From Parolsenella sp958406235 (GTDB lineage Bacteria > Actinomycetota > Coriobacteriia > Coriobacteriales > Atopobiaceae): a DNA stretch of 11,078 nt. Shown here in pieces: positions 1 through 5,754 of this stretch; within the stretch, counting starts at the first letter, position 1; each line of letters starts with the position of its first letter. A model generated the notes under the pieces. The model was not told the origin of the DNA. It saw only the letters and a program-made list of their open reading frames with translations, and ran no database searches. The stretch covers positions 1 to 11,078 of the forward strand of contig NZ_JBCLNF010000019.1 of NCBI RefSeq assembly GCF_039062465.1, given 5' to 3'. The translations under genes and the position numbers were made by a program.

Positions 1-76
1 GGTATCGGGTTCCCACATTCATCCGCACATGTGCGGATGAATGTGGGAGGTGTTCGGATAAAGTTGATAATCAAGG
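1..76. repeat. Left copy of 76-bp perfect terminal inverted repeat
   Basis: Bases 1-76 are the exact reverse complement of 11003-11078, with no mismatch; identity stops at base 77 (A here, where the other copy would require C). The unit has a 10-base outer arm, a 38-bp perfect palindrome at 11-48, and an inner 28-base arm that includes the small palindrome TTGATAATCAA at 64-74. It contains no gene. Because identity runs to the very first base, the true repeat may extend beyond the window. It could be a dispersed intergenic repeat that broke the assembly, the inner end of a mobile element, or the arm of an invertible segment. Confidence 0.95.
11..48. repeat. 38-bp perfect palindrome inside left repeat
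   Basis: The half-site TCCCACATTCATCCGCACA is followed directly by its reverse complement, centred between bases 29 and 30, with no mismatch and no spacer. As RNA or single-stranded DNA it would form a long hairpin closed by a very small loop. No T-tract follows on either strand, so it does not look like a standard intrinsic terminator, although it lies about 80 bases past the stop codon of hom and could still affect transcript 3' ends. Function unknown. Confidence 0.95.
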
Positions 77-128
77 ACTGAATCTAGTGCCCTGGCCCTT
101 GCGACTGGGCTGAGCGGCCTGGTTTGTC

Positions 129-1457
129 TTAGTTCGCCATAACCCCGTCAGACCAGGCGCTGGTGTCCTCGATGCGCAGGACGTTGGCGACCTTGCGCAC
201 GCACTCTGCCTCGGCGAGCTCCGTGGCCGCAGCCTGCATGTTCTTCTCGAGCGCCTTGTGCGTCAGGAAGATGACGGAGCAGGTGTCGCTGTCAGAAGAG
301 GCGTCCTCGAGCTGGTTGATGAGGGAGATCGAGATGTCGTGCTTCGCGAAGACGTTGACCGTCTCGGCGAGGGCGCCCACGCGGTCTGCCACGGTGAGGC
401 GCACGTAGTACTTCGTCTCGAGATCGTCCATGGAGCGCAGCGGAAGCGTGTGGGAGAAGGGCTCTGCCTCGGGCAGTGGCGTGGCACCCTTGGAGATGGG
501 GTCTGCAAGCGTCAGGATGTCGCCGACGACGGCGCTCGCCGTGGGGAAGGAGCCGGCGCCGGCGCCGTAGAACATCGTTTCACCTACGGCGTCGCCCACC
601 ACGTAGACGGCGTTCATGGCGCCGGAAACCTTGGCGAGCTGGTGGTCGAGCGGGATCATCGTGGGGTGAACGCGCACGTCGACGCCCTTGGGGGTGTTGC
701 GGGCGATGCCCAGCAGCTTGATGGTGTAACCCAGCTCGTGCGCCACAGCGATGTCCTCGGCAGCGATGGTGCGGATGCCCTGCTGGTAGACGTCATCGGT
801 GGTGACACGCGTGCCGAAACCGATGGAGGCGAGGATGGCGGTCTTGCTCGCGGCGTCGAAGCCATCGACGTCTGCGGACGGATCGGCCTCGGCGTACCCC
901 TTGGCCTGGGCGTCTGCGAGGACGTCCGCGTAATCGGCGCCCTCGGACTCCATGCGGCTGAGGATGTAGTTCGTGGTGCCATTGAGGATGCCGGCGATGG
1001 TGAGGATCTTGTTGCCCACGAGGTCTCGCTCGAGAGTGCTCACGATGGGGATGCCGCCGCCGCAGCTCGCTTCGCACTTGAGCTGGACGCCGTTCTCGCG
1101 CGCCTTGGCGGCGAGAGCCTCGACGTGGCGGCCGAGCAGGGCCTTGTTGGCGGTGACGACGTGATTGCCGGCGGCGAAGGCGGCCTCGTAGATCTCGGTT
1201 GCCGGGTGCTCGCCGCCGATGAGCTCGACCACGACGTCGACGTCCGGATCGTTCACGACGTCGCGCCAGTAGGTCGAGAAGGTCTCGTCGGGGACGCCGC
1301 AGGCGCGGGCGGACTCGACCCTGCGGGAACAGGTGCGGGTGATGGCGAGGTCGATGCCATAGTTGGCGACGTAGTCGTCGTGGTGGGAGTTGATGAGGCG
1401 GACGACGCCGCCACCCACGGTGCCGAGTCCGATGATGCCGACGTTCACGGTGCGCAT
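129..1457 (-). CDS. hom: Homoserine dehydrogenase with C-terminal ACT domain
   Basis: Encodes a 442-residue cytosolic enzyme that reduces aspartate-semialdehyde to homoserine with NAD(P)H, the branch step toward threonine and methionine. The N-terminal Rossmann fold carries the dinucleotide motif GLGTVGGG (residues 10-17) and a NKALLG segment near 104-109. The family signature GILNGTTNYILSRM spans 156-169. Asp201 and Lys205, spaced as in the family's catalytic pair, lie in the GFDAASK segment. An ACT regulatory domain covers about 350-430, which in this family usually mediates threonine feedback inhibition. The length is normal for the single-function, ACT-containing form. The ATG start has a good ribosome binding site (AAGGAG) about seven bases upstream. 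It lies 105 bp downstream of recQ on the same strand but has its own candidate -10. No thrB or thrC is visible before the window ends. Confidence 0.97.
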   Translation of the reverse strand: MRTVNVGIIGLGTVGGGVVRLINSHHDDYVANYGIDLAITRTCSRRVESARACGVPDETFSTYWRDVVNDPDVDVVVELIGGEHPATEIYEAAFAAGNHVVTANKALLGRHVEALAAKARENGVQLKCEASCGGGIPIVSTLERDLVGNKILTIAGILNGTTNYILSRMESEGADYADVLADAQAKGYAEADPSADVDGFDAASKTAILASIGFGTRVTTDDVYQQGIRTIAAEDIAVAHELGYTIKLLGIARNTPKGVDVRVHPTMIPLDHQLAKVSGAMNAVYVVGDAVGETMFYGAGAGSFPTASAVVGDILTLADPISKGATPLPEAEPFSHTLPLRSMDDLETKYYVRLTVADRVGALAETVNVFAKHDISISLINQLEDASSDSDTCSVIFLTHKALEKNMQAAATELAEAECVRKVANVLRIEDTSAWSDGVMAN

Positions 1458-1509
1458 GGGTTACTCCTTCGTGCCGCAAGCGGCGTCGCGTGCGTGTTGG
1501 ATGATGCAG

Positions 1510-1515
1510 ATTGTA
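1510..1515 (-). promoter_or_regulatory. Candidate -10 element for hom
   Basis: On the minus strand the gap between recQ and hom contains TACAAT, one base from the TATAAT consensus, which would give a leader of roughly 45 bases ahead of the hom start. No convincing -35 hexamer sits at the expected spacing, so this is a weak call based on one hexamer and its position. Confidence 0.35.
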
Positions 1516-1562
1516 GCGGAGGTAGCGCTCTCGCAGGTTGCCAGCGTGTGTCCTTGCCGCCC

Positions 1563-3524
1563 CTATGCCTCCTGGGCGATTGCGTCGAGAAAGGCCTGTC
1601 CGTAACGCTCCGCCTTCTTTTCGCCCACGCCGGAGACCTCAAGGAGCTCGTCTGCCGTGGCAGGACGCTTGCGGCACATGTCCTCGAGCGTGGCGTTGTT
1701 GAAGATGAGGTAGGGCGGCACCTGTTGCTCGCGCGCGATGGAGAGGCGAAGCTCGCGAAGGCGCTCGAAGAGCTCTGCCTGCTCGGGCGTGAGCTCGGGC
1801 GTCTCCTCGCCGGCGTTGCGCGCCTTGCGCGTGCGGCGTTCGTCGCGCTTGGGTGTGCGGGGTTTGCCCTTGGCGACGCGCATGATGAAGGGCTTGTCCC
1901 CCTTCATGAACACCACGCCGCGGCCGGCCAGCTCGATGGTGGGAAAGTCGCCGGACGAGCGTGTGAGGTACTCGCGAAAGACGAGCTCATCGATGATGGC
2001 GCGGATGCGCGGCACGGGCACCTCCGACATGATGCCGTAGGTGGAGAGCGAATCCCAACCGCGCTCGAGCACCTTCGCGGCGCGGGAACCGCGCAGGATG
2101 TCGACGAGTGAGCCCGCGCCCACGCTCGTGGCGGGACTATTGGCTGCGATCGCGTGTTGGCGGACGCGCGCGACGCAGCTCAGGATCTTGAGGGCGTTCG
2201 TGCGCTCGTCGACCTCCTCGAAGTCTGCCAGGCAGTTGCCGCAATTGCCGCAGTAGGCGGGTGCCTCCTCGCCAAAGTAGCGGAGGATGAAGGAGCGCAG
2301 GCAGTCCGTCGTGGTGGCGTAGAAGACCATCTGGCGGAGGCGTGCCTCGTCTGCCTCGTGTATCGTCTGGAGCTGCTCCGGCGTAAGGTCGTCGCGCTGG
2401 GTGCGCGAGAGGAGGAACTCCGCGGTGTGGACGTCCCCGGGGCTGTAGAGCAGCAGGCACTCCGCGCGCGTGCCGTCGCGGCCGGCGCGGCCCGCCTCCT
2501 GGTAGTAGTTCTCGATGGAGAGTGGCAGGTTGTAATGGACGACGTAGCTCACGTTGCTCTTGTCGATGCCCATGCCGAAGGCGTTCGTCGCCACCATGAC
2601 GGTCTTGCGATCGAAGAGGAAATCCTCCTGGTTGCGCTCTCGTTCCTCGGGCGAAAGGCCAGCGTGGTAGCGCGTGGCGGCAAGGCCCGCCTCGCAGAGC
2701 GCGTCGCACACCTCCTCGACGGCGCGGCGGCTCATGCAGTAGACGATGCCGGAGCGATCCTCGCGGGCGCGTGCGAACTCGAGCAGTACGGCGTTCTTAT
2801 CCGCGCGGCTCGACGGGCGCTCGACGGAGAAGGAGAGGCTTGGGCGGTCGAAGCTCGCCACGACGCGAAGTGGATCGCGAAGGGCAAGCGAAGTCTCGAT
2901 GTCCTCGCGGACTTGCCGCGTTGCCGTGGCGGTGAGCGCCATCACGGGCGGGCGCGTGGGCAGGGCGTCAATGAAGCTGCGGATACGCTGGTAGCTGGGG
3001 CGGAAGTCATTACCCCATTGCGAGATGCAGTGCGCCTCGTCGATGGCGAGCAGCGCCACGCCGTGCCCGCTTGCCATATCGAGAAACGCAGGGTCATCGA
3101 GGCGCTCTGGCGCGACGTAGAGCAGCGTGAGCTCTCCGCGAGACGCCTGGGAGAGGACCTCGCGGCGCTCCTCTGCGCTGAGCGCGCTATTGAGGCACGC
3201 GGCGGCCACGCCGGCCTGGCGGAGCGCGGTCACCTGGTCTGACATGAGGGAAATGAGTGGTGATACCACGAGGGCGAGGCCGCCGAGCGCGAGGGCGGGG
3301 ACCTGATAGCAGATGGATTTGCCTGCCGAGGTGGGCATTACCGCCAAGACGTCGCGACCGGCGAGCGCAGCGTCGACAATCTCTGCCTGGTGCGGGCGGA
3401 AGGCCTCATAGCCAAAGGTTGAGCGCAGAATGGCGAGCGCGGCGCCCTCGCCATGGCGGGACCTGGCGAAGCCCGATGTGCCGCCCCTGCCTATGCTGCC
3501 GTGGCTCGTGTCGATTTCTCCCAT
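1563..3524 (-). CDS. recQ: ATP-dependent DNA helicase RecQ
   Basis: A 653-residue superfamily 2, 3'-to-5' DNA helicase for recombination repair and restart of stalled forks. Domain order matches full-length RecQ. The first RecA-like lobe has Walker A MPTSAGKS (63-70) and DEAH (162-165, within IDEAHCISQW). The second lobe has ATNAFGMGIDK (312-322) and motif VI QEAGRAGRDG (342-351). A RecQ zinc cluster is formed by Cys408, Cys425, Cys428 and Cys431. A winged-helix RQC region covers about 440-550, a basic linker about 550-575, and a C-terminal HRDC domain about 584-650. The usual Walker A in RecQ is TGGGKS; the TSAGKS here keeps the essential GKS and should be active. The ATG has a purine-rich site (GAGGGAGGG) just upstream. 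It is divergent from the HAD phosphatase gene; hom follows on the same strand. Confidence 0.97.
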   Translation of the reverse strand: MGEIDTSHGSIGRGGTSGFARSRHGEGAALAILRSTFGYEAFRPHQAEIVDAALAGRDVLAVMPTSAGKSICYQVPALALGGLALVVSPLISLMSDQVTALRQAGVAAACLNSALSAEERREVLSQASRGELTLLYVAPERLDDPAFLDMASGHGVALLAIDEAHCISQWGNDFRPSYQRIRSFIDALPTRPPVMALTATATRQVREDIETSLALRDPLRVVASFDRPSLSFSVERPSSRADKNAVLLEFARAREDRSGIVYCMSRRAVEEVCDALCEAGLAATRYHAGLSPEERERNQEDFLFDRKTVMVATNAFGMGIDKSNVSYVVHYNLPLSIENYYQEAGRAGRDGTRAECLLLYSPGDVHTAEFLLSRTQRDDLTPEQLQTIHEADEARLRQMVFYATTTDCLRSFILRYFGEEAPAYCGNCGNCLADFEEVDERTNALKILSCVARVRQHAIAANSPATSVGAGSLVDILRGSRAAKVLERGWDSLSTYGIMSEVPVPRIRAIIDELVFREYLTRSSGDFPTIELAGRGVVFMKGDKPFIMRVAKGKPRTPKRDERRTRKARNAGEETPELTPEQAELFERLRELRLSIAREQQVPPYLIFNNATLEDMCRKRPATADELLEVSGVGEKKAERYGQAFLDAIAQEA

Positions 3525-3554
3525 GTGCCCTCCCTCGTGAGTCTTGGTTACGAC

Positions 3555-3560
3555 ATTGTA
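3555..3560 (-). promoter_or_regulatory. Candidate -10 element for recQ
   Basis: TACAAT on the minus strand, about 30 bases ahead of the recQ start, the same hexamer seen upstream of hom. No good -35 is visible at 16-18 bases. It lies in the 117-bp region between recQ and the divergent HAD gene, where both promoters must sit. Confidence 0.35.
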
Positions 3561-3579
3561 CGAGTCATTGCGGACATGT

Positions 3580-3607
3580 TTTAGCTATCCGGTCGCGCTG
3601 CTATGCT
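3580..3607 (+). promoter_or_regulatory. Weak candidate promoter for HAD-nitroreductase operon
   Basis: TTTAGC at 3580-3585 and TATGCT at 3602-3607, separated by 16 bases, loosely resemble sigma-70 -35 and -10 boxes (about 3/6 and 4/6 matches). Transcription would begin near 3613, downstream of the upstream in-frame ATG at 3603, which agrees with the GTG at 3642 being the real start. Low confidence. Confidence 0.25.
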
Positions 3608-3630
3608 AGACATTGAAACCAAGGCACAGA

Positions 3631-3635
3631 AAGGA
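3631..3635 (+). promoter_or_regulatory. Ribosome binding site deciding the HAD start
   Basis: AAGGA lies six bases before the GTG codon at 3642. The alternative in-frame ATG at 3603 has no purine-rich site in front of it, and the protein from the GTG begins (MIKAAFFDIDGTL) exactly where Cof-type HAD proteins usually begin. Confidence 0.7.
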
Positions 3636-3641
3636 ACTCGT

Positions 3642-4436
3642 GTGATCAAGGCTGCATTCTTCGATATCGACGGCACGCTTCTCTCGGACAAGACCAACCA
3701 TCTCATCCCTGCAAGCACCAAGGACGCACTTGTCCAGCTCAGGCAGCGCGGCGTCAAGTGCTGCATCTGCTCCGGCCGCCCGACGGCCCAGCTCCCCTGG
3801 TGCATCAAGGACGGCTTCCCGGGCTTTGATGACGCCTTCGATGCCTATATCACCATGACCGGTTCGATGTGCTATGACAAGAGCGGCGTCTACGCGGACG
3901 TGCCCATCGACCATGAGACCGCCTGTCGCTTCGTGAAGTGCGTCGAGGACGGCATGTTCGATGCCCTCCTGCTCAACCGCAATGGCGTCTTCTGCAACCG
4001 TCGCTCGGAGAAGGTTCGCGAGCTTGAGCGCATGGTTGCCTATGAATATCCCGTGCTGAATTTCTCCGAGGCGCTCAATGAGCCTGTCTATCAGTTTTGC
4101 GCGTTTGCTGACCCGGACGAGGAGCATGAGGTCTCCGATGTCATGAGCGACTGCATCATCACCCGCTGGTGTGACCTGTTCTGCGACGTCGTTCCGTCCA
4201 CGAGCAGCAAGCCCAAGGGCATCGAGGCCACCCTCAAGCACCTGGGCCTTTCTCGCGAGGAGACGATCGCCTTTGGTGACGGCGGCAATGATGTCACGAT
4301 GCTCGCATATTGCGAGATTGGCGTGGCGATGGGCAATGCGACCGATGACGCCAAGGCCTCTGCGGACTACGTGACGACGGACGTGGACAAGGACGGCATC
4401 GCTCTGGCGCTGCGTCACTATGGCCTGATTGACTAA
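3642..4436 (+). CDS. Cof-type HAD-superfamily phosphatase (subclass IIB)
   Basis: A 264-residue Mg-dependent phosphohydrolase of the haloacid dehalogenase superfamily; family members dephosphorylate small phosphorylated metabolites such as sugar phosphates or flavin precursors, and the substrate here cannot be read from sequence. Motif I is DIDGT (Asp8 nucleophile, Asp10 acid/base), motif II is Ser44 in CSGR, motif III is Lys190, and motif IV is GDGGND (Asp213, Asp217). A C2-type cap domain fills about residues 80-185, as in the Cof/YbiV group. All catalytic residues are present and length is typical. I chose the GTG start because of its ribosome binding site; starting at ATG 3603 would add 13 unusual residues. 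The nitroreductase gene follows after 32 bp, probably as one operon. Confidence 0.93.
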   Translation: MIKAAFFDIDGTLLSDKTNHLIPASTKDALVQLRQRGVKCCICSGRPTAQLPWCIKDGFPGFDDAFDAYITMTGSMCYDKSGVYADVPIDHETACRFVKCVEDGMFDALLLNRNGVFCNRRSEKVRELERMVAYEYPVLNFSEALNEPVYQFCAFADPDEEHEVSDVMSDCIITRWCDLFCDVVPSTSSKPKGIEATLKHLGLSREETIAFGDGGNDVTMLAYCEIGVAMGNATDDAKASADYVTTDVDKDGIALALRHYGLID

Positions 4437-4468
4437 GTGCTAAACCCGCGTGCGGCGAAAGGGGAACC

Positions 4469-5101
4469 ATGGGCGAGATTGATGAGTTGGCGCGTCTTGC
4501 CGAGGAAGAATTTGACCTTGGTGATTTTGCTCGAACGGTGCGCGCGTGCCGTAGCTATCGACGCTTCGATGAGGGCGATCCCATTCCCGGGACCCTTCTC
4601 GCAGAGCTTGCGAACCTCGCGCGTCTCACGGCGAGCGGTGCCAACCGCATGCCGCTGCGTTTTCGCCTTGTGAGCTCGGCAAACGAGCGTGATATGGTGT
4701 TTTCCCAGCTCAAGTGGGCTGGCGCTCTCAAGGATTGGGATGGTCCCGAGGAGGGTGAGCGTCCTACCGGCTATATCGTGATCTGTGATGCGGGCCATGG
4801 TGCGACGACTTCGGTCGATGAGGGAATTGCCGCTCAGACCATAATGCTCGCCGCCGTTGAGGCCGGTTTTGGCGGTTGCATGCTGCATGCCTTCAACAAG
4901 GCCAGTGTGTCTCAAGCTCTTGGCCTTGAGGGCGAGGGCGTCGAGCCCCTCATGGTGCTCGCGTTGGGGCGTCCCGCCGAGAAGGTTGTGCTTGAGCCTC
5001 TTTCCGCCAGTCCGGACGGATCCACTAACTATTGGCGTGATGCCGAGAGCGTTCACCATGTGCCCAAGCGCTCGCTCGAGGATGTCCTGATCGGGCGCTA
5101 G
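4469..5101 (+). CDS. Nitroreductase-family FMN-dependent oxidoreductase
   Basis: A 210-residue flavoprotein of the nitroreductase fold, likely a homodimer using FMN and NAD(P)H; the physiological acceptor is unknown. Family marks: RSYRRF at 28-33 (FMN phosphate contact region), SGANRMPLRF at 56-65 (equivalent to the S-x-N-x-Q-P-W region of relatives), a helix around 119-134 followed by GFGGCML at 133-139, and ALGRPAE at 165-171. The C-terminal YWRD (188-191) and HHVPKRSLEDVL (196-207) suggest a subfamily seen in anaerobes; that last point is from memory. The ATG has AAAGGGGA just upstream. It begins 32 bp after the HAD phosphatase, so they are probably co-transcribed. Nothing in the sequence links their substrates. 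No clear intrinsic terminator follows before the poly-G block. Confidence 0.93.
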   Translation: MGEIDELARLAEEEFDLGDFARTVRACRSYRRFDEGDPIPGTLLAELANLARLTASGANRMPLRFRLVSSANERDMVFSQLKWAGALKDWDGPEEGERPTGYIVICDAGHGATTSVDEGIAAQTIMLAAVEAGFGGCMLHAFNKASVSQALGLEGEGVEPLMVLALGRPAEKVVLEPLSASPDGSTNYWRDAESVHHVPKRSLEDVLIGR

Positions 5102-5210
5102 GTGGGGTTGGTTGTCGAGCAGGTGCTAACCGGCGGGCCGGGCCGATGGGCGATGGCTGCTTGCTGAGCGTGAGCCCGCTTTGGAAGACGGTCATTCTTT
5201 GGCTTCGGCT

Positions 5211-5244
5211 GGGGGGGGGGGGGGGGGGGGCCCCCCCCCCCCCC
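5211..5244. repeat. G20-C14 homopolymer block, probable assembly scar
   Basis: Twenty consecutive G (5211-5230) are followed immediately by fourteen C (5231-5244). This is the pattern expected when a forward read ending in false poly-G (dark cycles in two-colour sequencing) is joined to the reverse complement of a mate ending in false poly-G. True sequence may be missing here, or two unrelated pieces may be joined. A real hypermutable tract or hairpin terminator is possible but less likely. Confidence 0.9.
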
Positions 5245-5397
5245 TCCTGTTGCGGGACCGCCACAGTTGGCCGTCACTGGACCATCAAACGACGGTTTGC
5301 TTCGAAAATGCATATAGTGTTCCGTCTTCTGTATTTTATTATGGCCGCAGGCGCGGAGGGGTCGTATTTGGCGATCTTGATGGCAACCTCGAAAGGC

Positions 5398-5439
5398 TAA
5401 TTTCCTCCGGGGTGGTCAAAAACCATTGCGCGGCGGACG
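5398..5439 (+). repeat. Inverted motif, copy 1
   Basis: Contains TAATTTCCTCCGG, then GGTGGTCAAAAAC, five variable bases, then CGCGGCGGACG. The 29-base core 5411-5439 matches copy 2 (on the opposite strand at 5603-5631) at 24 of 29 positions with the same length and all five differences contiguous in the middle. No coding or terminator role is apparent. Confidence 0.75.
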
Positions 5440-5602
5440 GAATTTCTAGGTTTTCGGTATCGCAAGATGACGGTCCAAATGAGCTAAAAGACGAAACCGC
5501 AGGTAAGTGTGTTGGGGCTATGTGACGGCGATCGTCGTGGCCGCATGAAGAGCCTTATGCATACGATTTTGCTCTCCGGATTGTCTTGAAACGGGCAATA
5601 AG

Positions 5603-5643
5603 CGTCCGCCGCGATGGTGTTTTTGACCACCTTGGCGGAATTA
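5603..5643 (-). repeat. Inverted motif, copy 2
   Basis: Read on the minus strand: TAATTCCGCCAA, GGTGGTCAAAAAC, five variable bases, CGCGGCGGACG. The two constant blocks are identical to copy 1 and the preceding TAATT..CC.CC segment also matches with one base of length difference. It sits downstream of the peptidase gene. Confidence 0.75.
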
Positions 5644-5662
5644 CGTTTTCGTTGTTGTCGTT

Positions 5663-5728
5663 CGCGCGAGACATAGCCGACGTGCAGGCGCGATCCGCGC
5701 GAGAGATAACTGGTGTGCGGGGCGCCCA
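5663..5728. repeat. Two imperfect 33-bp tandem units
   Basis: Units at 5663-5695 and 5696-5728. Both begin CGCGCGAGA and share ATA, GTGC and GG at matching places; 20 of the first 26 positions are identical, after which the units diverge. In the frame read on the minus strand they give similar 11-residue peptides, which could mislead gene callers, but there is no supporting start or ribosome binding site. Confidence 0.65.
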
Positions 5729-5754
5729 CGCGTTTGACGGCGGACACGCGCTCG

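Larger units (their letters stand above)
5102..5754. other. 653-bp intergenic region without a credible gene
   Basis: This lies between the stop codons of two convergent genes. No open frame here shows a family motif; the frames crossing the poly-G block encode only Gly and Pro runs and have no ribosome binding site. The left part (5102-5210) is GC-rich and featureless. The G20-C14 block follows, then an AT-richer patch (about 5300-5345), two inverted copies of a 42-bp motif, and a 33-bp imperfect tandem repeat close to the peptidase stop codon. It reads as a repeat-rich 3'-to-3' spacer. Confidence 0.7.

Noticed and set aside
11..48. Palindrome as an intrinsic terminator for hom
   Set aside because: No T-tract follows the hairpin on the minus strand, and the second copy lies upstream of a gene, not downstream.
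258..2111. Long plus-strand open frame (617 codons) antisense to hom and recQ
   Set aside because: It covers parts of two well-supported genes and the gap between them, shows no family motif, and is the usual stop-free shadow of high-GC coding DNA.
3603..3641. Upstream ATG start for the HAD phosphatase
   Set aside because: No ribosome binding site precedes it, it overlaps a candidate -10, and it adds 13 residues not expected in the family; the GTG at 3642 is better.
5146..5525. Open frames crossing the poly-G block, encoding Gly and Pro runs
   Set aside because: They depend on homopolymers that are probably artefactual, have no ribosome binding site, and match no family.
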